From positions 684,449,881 through 684,513,880 of the forward strand of contig NC_057803.1 in the NCBI RefSeq assembly GCF_018294505.1: 64,000 nt of DNA, read 5' to 3'. The notes below the pieces were generated by a model. The model saw only the letters and a list, made by a program, of their open reading frames with translations. It ran no database searches and was not told the origin of the DNA. Origin of the DNA: Triticum aestivum. Taxonomy: Eukaryota; Streptophyta; Magnoliopsida; Poales; Poaceae. Below are positions 12,401 through 22,968 of the stretch, piece by piece (within the stretch, counting starts at the first letter, position 1; every line of letters starts with the position of its first letter). Position numbers and translations under genes: made by a program.

Positions 12401-13811
12401 TGGAACATGGAGATGTCGTTCCTTGTTGGAACATGTTTACTTGTTGGGATATCACAATATACCTTATTTAATTAATGCATCTATATACTTGGTAAAGGGT
12501 GGAAGGCTCGACCTTATGCCTAGTGTTTTGTTCCACTCTTGCCGCCCTAGTTTCCGTCATATCGGTGTTATGTTCCCGGATTTTGCATTCCTTACGCGGT
12601 TGGGTTATAATGGGAACCCCTTGACAGTTCGCCTTGAATAAAACTCCTCCAGCAATGCCCAACATTGGTTTTACCATTTGCCACCTAGCCTTTTCTTTCC
12701 CTTGGGTTCTGCAGACTCAAGGGTCATCATTATTTTAACCCCCCCGGGCCAGTGCTCCTCTGAGTGTTAGTCCAACTGAGCGATGTCCGAGGCTACCAGG
12801 GGCAACTCTGGGCTGGCTTACCCGGCGTCTTGCTCATCCGGTGTGCCCTGAGAACGAGATATGTGCAGCTCCTATCGGGATTTGTCCGCACATTCGGGCG
12901 GTGTTGCTGGATTTGTTTTACCATTGTCGAAATGTCTTGTAACCAGGATTCCGAGTCTGATCGGGTGTTCCCGCTAGAAGGAATATCCTTCGTTGACCGT
13001 GAGAGCTTGTGATGGGCTAAGTTGGGACACCCCTGCAGGGATTTGAACTTTCGAAAGCCGTGCCCACGGTTATGGGTAGATGAGAATTTGTTAATGTCCG
13101 GTTGTAGAAAACATGAAGTTGACCTTAATTAAAATACATCAACCGCGTGTGTTACCGTGATGGTCTCTTCCCGGCGGAGTTCGGGAAGTGAACACGGTGT
13201 TGGATTTATGCTTGATGTAGGTTGTTCTAGGATCACTTCTTGATCATAGTTTCTCGATCATGCTTTGCCTTCTCTTCTCGCTCTCTTTTGCATATGTTTA
13301 GCCACCATATATGCTAGTCGCTTGCTGCAGCTCCACCTCATACCTTTACCTTTCCCATAAGCTTAAATAGTCTTGATCGCGAGGGTGCGAGATTGCTGAG
13401 TCCCCGTGACTCACAGATACTTCCAAAACCAGCTTGCAGGTGCCGATGAGTCCTTGCAGATGACGCAACCAAGTTCAGGAGGAGCTCGATGAAGATCTTG
13501 TCCTTTGTGTTGTTTCGTTCTAATTGATCAGTAGTGGAGCCCAGTTGGGGTCGATCGGGGACCTTGTCGCATTTGGGGTTCTTCTTTCATTTTGGTTCCG
13601 TAGTCAGACCTTGATTGTATTTGGATGATGTAATGCTTTATTCATGTAATTGTGTGAAGTGGCGATTGTAAGCCAACTATGTATCTCTTTCCCTTATGTA
13701 TTACATGGGTTGTGTGAAGATTACCTCACTTGCGACATTGCTTTCAATGCGGTTATGCCTCTAAGTCGTGCTTCGACACGTGGGAGATATAGCTGCATCG
13801 AGGGCGTTACA
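9500..13811 (+). mobile_element. 3' LTR of the LARD, about 4.3 kb
   Basis: It starts TGTAACGCCC and ends GGGCGTTACA, a perfect 10-bp inverted terminal repeat, giving 4312 bp. That length and the end (GCATCGAGGGCGTTACA) recall the Sukkula/LARD LTRs of Triticeae. A GC-rich block at 10060-10560, just after the TATA box, has overlapping chance ORFs only. The rest is AT-rich without coding signal. The bases after it, TATAG (13812-13816), would be the target duplication; the partner lies outside the window. Confidence 0.8.
9993..10000 (+). promoter_or_regulatory. TATA box of the LARD LTR
   Basis: TATAAATA about 490 bases into the LTR, followed by a GC-rich leader. A plausible promoter for an element that makes RNA but no protein. 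Confidence 0.6.
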
Positions 13812-13957
13812 TATAGACCATAAAATGACCATACTACATAGATATATGTTTGTTTCATGCTGTTATCCTGTCCACCTTACTACCGAACTGGTTTACCAAA
13901 ATGAGTTTCATATACTACACTGTAAACCTATGATTTGTTTGTTTGTTTCTCTTTTAG

Positions 13958-14395
13958 AACGCGGATAAAATATTGGAGAAGAGTACCCCGTTATGCAATG
14001 GTAAAGGAAGTAATGCAGATAAGGTTCAAGATAGTGAGACATCCCTATTGATCTCCAAGAAAGCTGATAAAAACTATATTGAAGACACTGAGACAACCCC
14101 AAAGTCCTATCTTGATGTAGTGTTCGAGTTACTGGCTACTACTGCTGGCAGCACCTCTTCGAACTCGCTGCCTGAATTAGTTCGGCTTCTTGAGTCTCAA
14201 CTTCAAGTTGAAAGACATCGATCAGATGTTATGCGACAGGAAGCCAAAGGACTGAGGAAGTCCCTGCAGAATTCAGATGCATACTTTCTGGTGCAACACC
14301 AAGTGCTGCAGGATTTAAGCGCCAAACAAGAGAAAGTTAATAAGCTTGCTAAGCATCTTGCCAGCATTATGGGTACCCAGGATATTGTTTCTTGA
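13958..14395 (+). CDS. Last exon of a CACTA-encoded protein (unknown role, coiled coil)
   Basis: A pyrimidine-rich tract ending TTTCTCTTTTAG at 13957 is a good splice acceptor. The exon then reads NADKILEKSTPLCNGKG to a TGA at 14393-14395, about 145 codons. A coiled-coil-like part (LPELVRLLESQLQVERHRSD, then RQEAKGLRKSLQ and DLSAKQEKVNKLAKHLASI) dominates. No transposase catalytic motif is visible. I recall similar C-termini in Triticeae CACTA elements, where a second ORF beside the transposase is common. The subterminal repeats begin 250 bases downstream, fitting the 3' gene of the element. There is no in-frame stop in the exon. Upstream exons are missing. Confidence 0.65.
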   Translation, partial: NADKILEKSTPLCNGKGSNADKVQDSETSLLISKKADKNYIEDTETTPKSYLDVVFELLATTAGSTSSNSLPELVRLLESQLQVERHRSDVMRQEAKGLRKSLQNSDAYFLVQHQVLQDLSAKQEKVNKLAKHLASIMGTQDIVS

Positions 14396-14639
14396 GCTCT
14401 TCTGAAGTGGTTTCGGTTCTGGACTTGTTTTGCTGCGGCGTTTATATGCTGCTTCGTTCCCTATATTTGCACTGGTGGCGAACTTTGATGCCCAGTGAAT
14501 GTAATATGTGTAATAGCCGTGATAGCCTAGCGTAAGTTGCTTGCTTATTTATTTCCTTATTGTCTTGTTTATTTGTTTTCTTGTAGTTAGTGCAGTTCTT
14601 TTTCCATGATTTGCTAGTGGCCGCAATAACCTATTTTTA

Positions 14640-15090
14640 AAAACTTGGCCACGTTAACCATGGGCTACATATTTACTGTAGTTAACATGGGCCTCCTATG
14701 GGCCGTAGAAACAATGGGCCTTCTAAGGGTCGTAGAAACAATGGGCCTTCTACGGAGCGTAGAAACAATGGGCCTTATACGGGCCGTAGACACAATGGGC
14801 CTTCTACGGGCCGTATCATCAATTGAACTTCTACAGGCCGTATAATCAGTTGGCCAAACATGGGCCAATAACAGACCACATTATGGCCGTAAATCGGTTG
14901 TATTTGATGATGCTATGAAAACGGCCCAGCATATTAACGTTCCACAAAGGGGCCGACTATAACCACGGGCTGAATTTGGGCCACAAGCAGAAAATGACAG
15001 TAACGGGCCGAAAGTAAACAAATGCTGGAAATGAGCCCAAGAATAAATGGGCCCCGATAAGGCCAAAAGATAACATGGGTTGGAAACGGC
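14640..15090 (+). repeat. CACTA subterminal repeats, inner segment
   Basis: Five or more imperfect units of about 30 bases built on ATGGGCCTTCTACGGGCCGT lie at 14690-14850. Further copies of GGGCC and GGCCGTAA words run to 15090. Arrays of this kind bind transposase in CACTA elements. They continue at 37147. Confidence 0.8.
15086..15090. repeat. Target-site duplication of E2, left (ACGGC)
   Basis: ACGGC directly before the E2 LTR, repeated at 37142-37146 after its other LTR. Confidence 0.9.
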
Positions 15091-16008
15091 TGTCCGCGTT
15101 CTGGGAATAGGGGTGCCCAGACTTGCCTGCCTGCGGCCTGCGGCGTGGCTCAAGTGGGGCCCCAGCGCGTCCCACCTTCATCATCTCAAGATCAAGACCC
15201 TCGCGAGGGGCCAAGCCTCGCGGAGCGAACGACCGGAAGCTTCCTCAGAGGCAGCCTCATCAGGCAAGCTCACGAGGAGGCGGAGAGATCAAGGCAGGGG
15301 TACCTCGCAAGGAGCCCGTGACGCAAGCCATGATGATCGAGACCAGGCGGGCGCCGGCCAGCGCAGTGTCCTTGTTTCCCCTTTGGTGCAAAGGGGGCAA
15401 GCACAGGCCAAGGCATCGGGCAAAGGTTGCCATTCCGGTGCAACGAGACCAAGACCAGCAGAGCGGCAGGACGGAGGTCACCATGGAGCCCAAGACGGCG
15501 TCATCACCAGTAATTTTGGTAGCCGAAGACCACCTTTGGTCAGGATAACTTGTACTAGATGTTCCCCTTCAAAATGGCCAATTGTTGGCGCCCTTCCCGC
15601 TCGTTATTTGGGGAGAGGCCCAGGGCCTCTATAAATAGAGCTAGCCATCACAGAGTAGAGAGACGGCTAGAGATCTCGTAGAACCCTAGCAGAGAGAGAG
15701 AGAGAGAGAGGCGACTGAACTCACCCTAGCAGTTCATCGCACCAGCTCAAGAACACCTCTCGCGAGGCTGCTCTTCCCTCGTGCTGTTCATCATCAGCCC
15801 CTGAGGCAATCCACCACACCACACACTGGAGTATGGTATTACACCACAACGGTGGCCCGAACCAGTATAAACCTCGTGTCCCTTGTGTTGTTTGTTGTTT
15901 CCAGCTTGGATCACGCGAGGAGATTGGGCGTAGATCGGTAGGGGAGATATCTCTGCGCGCACCCTAGTGTTCGAACCTCAAGGGTCTGCGGGAACCTAAA
16001 ATCCGACA
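15091..16008 (+). mobile_element. 5' LTR of E2
   Basis: 918 bp, TGTCCGCG...ATCCGACA. It aligns along its whole length with the split 3' LTR, whose start TGTTGGCG shows two changes. TATAAATA is at 15630-15637. A short AG microsatellite lies near 15693-15710. Confidence 0.92.
15630..15637 (+). promoter_or_regulatory. TATA box of the E2 5' LTR
   Basis: TATAAATA about 540 bases into the LTR, with the same box at 36769-36776 in the 3' LTR. Confidence 0.7.
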
Positions 16009-16024
16009 TTTGGCGCGCCAGGTA
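16009..16024 (+). promoter_or_regulatory. Primer-binding site region of E2
   Basis: TTTGGCGCGCCAGGTA immediately after the 5' LTR, the expected place for tRNA priming. I did not assign the tRNA. Confidence 0.65.
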
Positions 16025-16453
16025 TGGGTGCGCCGGAGTCCTCCCTCCTGACGACCCGCTCTCCCCCGACATCGCATCCCTCCCTCATGGTGGACAACGC
16101 GCCGCCCGCTCCAGCAACGGATGCCGACACTGGGGCCAGGGGGCTCCGGGCCTTGGCTCCCGCCTTGCGACAGGTGCAGTGGCCGCGCAAGTTCAGGCCC
16201 GAGACGCCGCCGCGCTACGACGACGCGACGGACCTGATGATTTTCCTGCTGGCGTACGAGGAGGCCGTCCTTAGAGCCGGGGGCGACGACCGGGTGATGG
16301 CCAACTGGTTACCCATGGCCCTCAACGGAGTCCCGCACGTGTGGCTCCTGCACCTGCTGACGGCCTCAGTCACCTCCTGGGAGGAGCTATGTGACCTCTT
16401 CCTCGCCCGTTTCGCCGCACCGCCGCTGCCCGTCGTCGCAGCTCTCCTGGGTG
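16024..16453 (+). CDS. E2 gag, N-terminal part (cut by N gap)
   Basis: The ATG at 16024, directly after the primer site, opens a gag-like protein. A low-complexity start is followed by WPRKFRPETPPRYDDATDLMIF and MANWLPMALNGVPHVWLLHL, typical of the capsid region of Tat/Athila elements, where short helices around conserved Trp residues build the shell. It stays open until the N run at 16454, about 143 codons. The nucleocapsid part is lost in the gap. Confidence 0.8.
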
Positions 16454-16640
16454 NNNNNNNNNNNNNNNNNNNNNNNNNNNNNNNNNNNNNNNNNNNNNNN
16501 NNNNNNNNNNNNNNNNNNNNNNNNNNNNNNNNNNNNNNNNNNNNNNNNNNNNNNNNNNNNNNNNNNNNNNNNNNNNNNNNNNNNNNNNNNNNNNNNNNNN
16601 NNNNNNNNNNNNNNNNNNNNNNNNNNNNNNNNNNNNNNNN
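16454..16640. other. Assembly gap (187 N)
   Basis: The only unresolved bases in the window, between gag and protease of E2. They hide the nucleocapsid region, so its zinc knuckle cannot be judged. Confidence 1.
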
Positions 16641-17160
16641 GAGGCCGATCTAACCTTCGACTCGGAGGACCGCCCCTTCAACCCCATTAGTTCGGGCACG
16701 CTCCTGATGCTGTGCACCCCCACCATCTGCCAAGTGGCTGTCACCAGGACCCTCATCGACGGTGGTGCCGGCCTCAACGTGCTCTCGGTGGAGGCCTTCA
16801 GCCTCCTCCACAGGCCGCTGGAGCAGCTCCAACCCAGCATGCCCTTCTCGGGCGTCTAAGCCGGTTCCACTACCTCCTTGGGACAGATCCGCCTCCCAGT
16901 GACCTTCGGTACCTGCGACAACTTCCGCACGGAGTTGATCGACTTCGACATTGCCTCCATTGGCCTCCCCAACAACGCCATCCTCGGCTATCCGGCCTTG
17001 GCTTGGTTCATGGCAGCAACTCACCCGGCGTACAACCTCATCAAGATGCCTGGGAGCAGCGGCGTCCTCACCGTGTCAGGAGACACAAGGGATGCGCTGC
17101 AGGTGCTCCAGATTGTTTTCAGGGCGGAAGCGGTGGCACAGCCCACCAGCACCGATGCCC
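16641..17160 (+). pseudogene. E2 aspartic protease
   Basis: After the gap the frame gives TLIDGGAGLNVLSVEAF, with the D-G-G active site of Tat-type proteases. An in-frame TAA at 16858-16860 follows, then the frame resumes through TSLGQIRLPVTFGTC and ILGYPALAWFMAATHP (second half of the fold) and MPGSSGVLTVSGD. Proteases of this kind cut the gag-pol polyprotein during particle maturation. The single stop breaks it. Confidence 0.85.
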
Positions 17161-19440
17161 TTGAGCCCAAGGGGGCTGCACCGGCTAAAAAGAAGAAGTT
17201 GTTCACCCAAGACAAGGCGGAAACCAAGCAGGTACCAGTCGATGAGGACGGGTCCACTGGCGCCACCTTCACCATAGGGGCCAACCTCGAGCCCGAGCAG
17301 GAGAAGGCCCTGATTATGTTCCTGCGTGCGAACAAGAAGGTGTTCGCGTGGGAACCTAATCAGTTAGCAGGGGTCCCAAGGGAAGTGATTGAGCATCACC
17401 TCAACGTGTGCCCCAATGTGCGTCCTGTGAAGCAGAAGGCAAGGCGGCAGTCTACTGAGAAACATGCTTTCATTGTTCAAGAGACCCGGAAGCTAGAGGC
17501 GGCAGGAGTTATCCGCGAGGTCCGCTACCCTGATTGGCTGGCTAATCCGGTCGTTGTGCCAAAAAAGGGAGGAAAGGAGCGCATGTGCGTCGACTTCACC
17601 AACCTCAACAAGGCCTACCCACAGGATCCATTTCCGCTCCCCTGCATTGACCAGATAGCCGACTCCACCGCAGAGTGTGACCTATTGTGCTTCCTAGATG
17701 CCTTCTCGGGCTATCACCAGATCAAGATGGAGGTAGAAGACGTGGAGAAGACGGCTTTCCTGACCCCGTGTGGAGTGTACTGCTATACGTGCATGCCGTT
17801 TGGGTTGCGCAAGCAGGCGTGACCTTTCAGCGGCTGATGTACATCGCCTTAGGCCGCCATCTCGGGAGGAATGCCGAAGCTTACGTCGATGACATTGTGG
17901 TGAAGTCTCGTGAAGCAAAAACCCTGATACAGGACCTGGAAGAAACCTATGCAAGCCTCAACGAAGTGGACCTACGCCTCAACCCGGAGAAGTGTGTATT
18001 TGGAGTCCCCTCGGGCAAGCTCCTGGGTTTCCTCGTATCCCACAGGGGCATCGAGGCCAACCCGGAGAAGGTCAAGGTAGTCAAAGACATGAGCCCACCG
18101 AGGACCCTCAGAGAAATACAGAAGCTCACCGGGCGTGTGACTGCGCTGGGGCGCTTCATCTCCAAGATGGGGGAACGAGCGCTGCCCTTCTTCAAGCTGA
18201 TGTAGAAAAAGGGCCCCTTGAAATGGACTGAAGAGGCTGACAAGGCATTCCAAGACCTCAAGAGGTACCTTACCAGTCCACCAGTGATGGTAGCTCCGCT
18301 TCCTCGGGAGCCCCTGGTGCTCTACCTTGCGGCCACCCCCTACTCCGCTAGCGCAGCCCTGGTGGCGGTCAGGGAGGAGCGCTGTGCCAAGGCCGCGTCG
18401 ACCGTCCGAACTGAAGCAAAGCGGAGCCATGAGGGCCTCGCGAAGGCCACAACCGCAGCCGGAAAGGAACAGCCGTAGCAGGAGAACGCACCCGGAGCAG
18501 GAGAGGCCTCTTCAGGCGACCAAGCATTGGGAGCCCCGTCGTCTCAAGAGATGCCTCGACCTCTGGAGGGCGCAAGCTGCGCCAGCACCCTCATCCTCGT
18601 CGAGCATCCTGTGTACTTCGTCAGCATGGTGCTACGAGACGCAAAGGCACGGTATCCCATGCCCCAAAAACTCCTCCTCACGCTGCTAGTGGCCTCACGC
18701 AAGCTGCAACACTACTTCCAAGGACATCCCATCAAAGTCGTCTCAGCATACCCCTTAGAAAGAGTGCTCAGGAGCTCCAACTCAGCTGGAAGGGTTGCTA
18801 AATGGAACATCGAGCTATAGGCATTTCAGCTAGAATTCAGTATGACTAGAGTCATCAAGGGAGCCGCACTTGCTGATTTCATGGCAGAATGGGCAGAAGC
18901 GCCGGGTCTCGAGGCAGGCGAAGACCGATCACTTTCCCCGGGAAGTGAAGCACCGGATGGCTGGGTCATGTACTTTGATGGAGTGTTCTCCCGACACGGT
19001 GCGGGAGCTGGCGCAGTGCTCGTATCCCCTACCCAGGACAAACTCTACTACGATGTACAATTTTGCTTCCAGCACAGAGAAAAGGTCTCCAACAACATAG
19101 CGGGGTACGAAGGCCTAATAGCAGGCTTGAAGGCCGCAATTGCCTTAGGGGTGAAGCGCCTAATCATCAACGGCGATTCGCAGCTCCTCGTCAACTTCTC
19201 CAACAAGATATACAAGCCAAAGGACGACCACATGGAAGCCTACCTCGCTGAGGTTCGCAAGATGGAGAAACAGTTCTGGGGGCTAGAGTTGCAGCATGTG
19301 CCTCGCGGCACCAATCAGGAGGCTGATGACATTGCCAAGAGGGCATCTAGGCGGCTGCCTCAGGAGCCTGGCGTCGAGGAGCGGCTCTTCAAACCCTCGA
19401 CGGTGCCATCACTATCGAGCACGGCGCAACCAAGGGAGGA
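17161..19440 (+). pseudogene. E2 reverse transcriptase, RNase H and second (archaeal-type) RNase H
   Basis: RT runs from about 17280 (EQEKALIMFLRANKKVFAW) through VVPKKGGKERMCVDF and FLDAFSGYHQI. It shifts frame at about 17815 and continues with the catalytic YVDD at 17882-17893, intact. The usual RNase H region follows at about 18220-18820 with a TAG at 18203-18205 and stops near 18477 and 18818. A second RNase H begins at 18842 (ADFMAEW, then VMYFDGVFSRHGAGAG, NNIAGYEGLIAGLKAA, NGDSQLLVNF, NQEADDIAK). This pair is diagnostic of Tat-lineage elements. The first catalytic region of the second domain is D-G-V. Confidence 0.88.
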
Positions 19441-19499
19441 GCTCCCTCAGCCGCCTGCCTCAGGAGCCACGGTCTGCGGCCCAGCCTCAGGGGCGCACC

Positions 19500-20769
19500 T
19501 GCTCCTGGCGTTAGGGCCTCAAGAAGGGTGTTGGATCCTGGAGCTCAAGAACTACCTGATGCAAGGGACTCTGCCGGAGAATGAGGAGGAAGCGGAGCGT
19601 GTGGCGCGGCAGGCCACGGCTTATTGCATCAGGGATGGAGAGCTCTACAGGAAGCGACCAAATGATGTGTCCCTACATTGCATCTCCCAAGAGCAAGGGA
19701 AGGAGCTACTGGCGGACATACATGGCGGAGACTGCGGGCACCACTCGTCGTCACGGACCCTCGTCGGCAAGGCATTCCTTAGTGGATTCTATTGGCCCAC
19801 AGCACCCAACGACGCCGTTGAGCTTGTGAAGGCTTGCGAGGCCTGCCAGTTTCACGCTAAGCAGACCCATCAGCCTGCGGGGGGGGGGGGGTCTACAGAC
19901 TATACCTCTCTCATGGCCGTTCGCAGTTTGGGGGCTGGACATTCTGGGCCCGTTTCCTTGGGCGCCAGGGGGCTATCGCTACCTCTATGTCGCCGTGGAC
20001 AAATTCACCAAGTGGGCTGAGGTGGAAGCCGTCCACACAATCTCGGCAGGCTCAGCGGTCAAATTCATCAAGGGCCTTGTGAGCCGATTTGGGGTGCGCA
20101 ACCGCATCATCACCGACAACGGCACCAGTAATCTCTTCAAAACGTACATTGCTAACCTTGGAACGCAGATATGTTACGCTTTGGTAGCACACCCCCGGAG
20201 CAATGGCCAGGCTGAGCGGGCCAACGCGGAGGTCTTGAGGGGCCTCCAGGCCAGGACCTTCAGGAAGAAGCTGGAAGCCTGCGGCAGGGGCTGGTACGAT
20301 GAGCTCCAGTCCGTGTTGTGGTCAATCCGCACAACTGCGACCAAGCCGACTGGCGAGACCCCGTTCTTCCTCGTCTACGGAGCAGGGGCTGTTCTCCCTC
20401 ACAAGGTCAAGCGTCGCTCCGCACGGGTCCTGGCGTTCGACGAGACGCAGCAGGACGCCATGCGGGGGGAAGGATCTCGTGCTGGGGGAGGAACACCGTC
20501 GAGAAGCCGCGCTGCAAGCGGCAAGGTATCAACAGGCGCTCCGACGATACCACTGCCGCAACATCTGCCCCAGAACTCTTGAGGTAGGGGATCTCGTGCT
20601 CAGATGGGTTCTCTCCTGGGAGGGGTTGCACAAGCTCTCTCCCATGTGGGAGGGCCCATTCAAGGTTGTTCATGTTCCCAGGCCTGGCTCCGCGCGCTTG
20701 GAGACCCTGGAGGGGGTACCCATCCAGAACGCGTGGAACATTCAACATCTTCGGAGGTTCTATCCCTGA
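19500..20769 (+). pseudogene. E2 integrase
   Basis: The zinc-binding part shows HGGDCGHHSSSRTLV and CEACQFHAKQTH (about 19720-19865). A run of eleven G at 19879-19889 then shifts the frame. The catalytic core resumes in another frame at about 19980: DKFTKWAEVEAV, RIITDNGTSNLF, HPRSNGQAERANAEVLRGL. A further frame change lies near 20460. The C-terminal domain (LSPMWEGPFKVVHVPRPGSA...NAWNIQHLRRFYP) ends with TGA at 20767-20769. The G-run could be a sequencing or assembly error rather than a mutation. Confidence 0.87.
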
Positions 20770-20787
20770 GCGAGGCCTAGCGCCTAG

Positions 20788-21105
20788 GAAAGGCCCGGTG
20801 CCTGTGAAGAAGGCGAATGCCTGTGAAGTTGCTGCGTTTTGGGAAAGGCCCGGTGCCTGTGAAGAAGGTGAATGCCTGTGAAGCTGCTGCATTTTGGGAA
20901 AGGCCCGGTGCCTGTGAAGAAGGCGAATGCCTGTGAAGCTGCTGCGTTTTGGGAAAGGCCCAGTGCCTGTGAAGAAGGTGAATGCCTATGAAGCTGCTGC
21001 GTTTTGGGAAAGGCCCGGTGCCTGTGAAGAAGGTGAATGCCTATGAAGCTGCTGCATTTTGGGAAAGGCCCGGTGCCTGTGAACAAGGCAAATGCCTGTG
21101 AAGCT
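20788..21105 (+). repeat. Tandem repeat of 55 bases, five full copies and one partial
   Basis: Units start at 20788, 20843, 20898, 20953, 21008 and 21063, each opening GAAAGGCCCGGTGCCTGTGA. They differ at only a few sites, and the last decays after about 43 bases. The array begins 18 bases after the pol stop. Confidence 0.95.
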
Positions 21106-22079
21106 CGCCGCCCATGATACTCTCACATAATAATGAGTGGGGTTGTACACGCCCCGGAGTCTCCGGAGTGCCACCCTCGGGCCTCGGGGGCTCCCGCCCA
21201 CGCCCAATGGCAGCACTTAGCTCCGCGCTGGTGAGAAGACGTCGAAGACTAGAATAGGTGCCAGACGCGGCTTTCCCATTTGCTTTCTGCAGTTGGCTTG
21301 TTTATTCCCGTTTGAAGTTTTATTGGAGTTGCTGACGTTCCTTGCTTGTGACTCTTCGTCTTTCTTGCTCGCTTGCCTCGTTTTCTCCCGCACAAGCCTC
21401 GCGAGGGAGGTTCGCGGGCGCCCTCGGGAGTGTTTTCTGCCCCGATTGTTTGGAGCTTTCCTACCCGAGTCCTCTGCGGGAGCACCCCTCCCAGTCCATG
21501 CCCCATGGGCATCGTGACACGAGCGCAGGACATGGGCCGATCGCTCCCACAACCAAGACCGTAAGTTACCCCTCCTACTGATCCTTGCAGGGCATGAAGC
21601 GCACGACGAGGTCATGGCCTCGGGAGGTGACGACCGCGCCAAGCCCCACCGAGCTAAAATAGTTCCCGCGCATGGGTGCGCGGTGTAGAAACACAGCGTA
21701 GAAATAGCGAAAACAGCGCGATGGTTAAACAGCAGCAGTTCTAACACGCCCCTGCGGGGCCCTACATTACTTTCTATTTCTGTGCAGGATAAGAAAGAAA
21801 ACAAAACGGGCGCGATTCGTCTTGCGCTAACCCACAGCGAAGGCTCGAGCTGCTCCTGGGGCTCAGGCGGATCCCTCCTCTCGCTTCACCGGGGCGCAAC
21901 TGCGGGCTGACCTGCTACCTTCACCCAGGCAGGCGCGACGGTGCGGGGGCTAGTCGTGGCCATCGCTGGAGGAGCTGCTGCCTGAGAGGGGGTCGCCGAA
22001 GCTCTGCGAACCCCGAGCACCGCCGCCTGTACGCCAGTTGCCATGTTCATCCTGGTCAGTGCCGGGGCTGGGCAGGCGG
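21106..22079 (+). mobile_element. E2 non-coding region after the tandem repeat
   Basis: GC-rich sequence with overlapping ORFs in several frames and no domain I recognise. It includes GCCTCGGGGGCTCCCGCCC, a word common in such 3' regions. It may hold the 3' part of the antisense transcription unit that starts near 22730. Confidence 0.5.
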
Positions 22080-22735
22080 CCGCGGTTGTCGACTTCAGGG
22101 CAGCACCCGGCACGGTGACCATCTTCCCCGAACACCCTCACGTAGAGGGTGGCGTCGCCATCAAACTTGAAGTACAGGGTGCACCACCAGCCCAGGCTGC
22201 GCGCGCGGGCAAACGTTTGTCAGCCGCGTGTCAGAGCCCCATTCCCAGAAACGGAGACCTCCAGCGAAGCCCAGGAGGCCCTGCTGCAGCAGCCGTCTGC
22301 CTGGAGCCAGAAGCCGCACCGAGCGCTGGCCGGGAGTTCATCTACGAAGAAATGGGGGAGCTAGAGCCTGGTGCTAGATGGGTCCGCCGACCACACGACG
22401 AACTCCGGCAGCACCTCCGCAGAGCAAAAGCGTGGCCTAGGGGGCGTGCACCCATGGCGTGCCCCCCGTCGACAATCGGGCACTCACCACCGCGCAGGGA
22501 ACCGCCTCCATGGCCGCAGGAGGCCATCACGGGGACCGTGGTATACTTGCGAGGGCGGCCTCGGCCGTGCTTGGTCGGGGGGAAGTCAGGCCCTGCCTGG
22601 GGGGCTTTTCCTTTCTCCGCCGCCGAGAACCTCTTTGGGGCCACGGGGACGGCGAGTAGCCAAGAAGAAGAAACGGAGCAGCAAGAAGGGACGGGCTGAA
22701 GGGGCTCACGCGGCCCCGTACTTATAGCCGGAGGA
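22080..22735 (-). pseudogene. Antisense B3-domain-like gene with AT-hook inside E2
   Basis: On the minus strand, TATAAGTA near 22720-22730 precedes a frame containing HGRGRPRKYTTV (AT-hook type, about 22530-22555). In the +1 frame, from about 22425 down to 22090, lies a B3-like domain: VLPEFVVWSADPSS; LPHFFVDELPASARCGFWLQ; an SRASWASLEV segment with the central Trp; QTFARARSLG; and CTLYFKFDGDATLYVRVF. Two in-frame stops (TAG about 22355, TGA about 22224) and one frame change break it. Plant B3 domains bind DNA in transcription factors. Calling it B3 rests on pattern recognition only; the order and spacing of L-P-x-F, Trp, F-x-x-A-x-x-L and F-x-x-D-G-D are the reasons. It lies antisense between pol and the 3' LTR, as the extra genes of other Tat elements do. 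Confidence 0.6.
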
Positions 22736-22968
22736 GGCCAACCGCCGAGCACCACGATCGCAGGTAATCATGATCGGTTTCTATGCATGCATGGACTTAT
22801 CAAGTCGTGCGGTTTCCGAGGCGTCGTGGGGAAGCACAGTCGCCCACGTCCAATCAATCGCCACGCGGCGCCCAAGGCCGCAGGCTGTTAGGGCCCATGG
22901 GGCTTCGCGCTTGCCCCTTCGCTTTCCTGCTAGGCCAAGCCCGGGCACGCCTTGGGCCCGGGGGCTAC

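Larger units (their letters stand above)
13812..15090 (+). mobile_element. CACTA transposon (Caspar-like), 3' part, first segment
   Basis: It holds an intron end, a last exon, a 3' UTR and the start of the subterminal repeat zone. It is interrupted at 15090 by E2 and resumes at 37147. The 5' part lay beyond the LARD insertion and is not in the window. Confidence 0.8.

Noticed and set aside
14645..14845. A regular repeated peptide (METMGLLRAV type)
   Set aside because: It is a translation of the CACTA subterminal repeats, which are DNA-level binding repeats.
20784..21086. A repetitive minus-strand peptide over the 55-base array
   Set aside because: Unit length 55 is not a multiple of 3, so the peptide changes frame with each unit; there is no reason to think it is translated.
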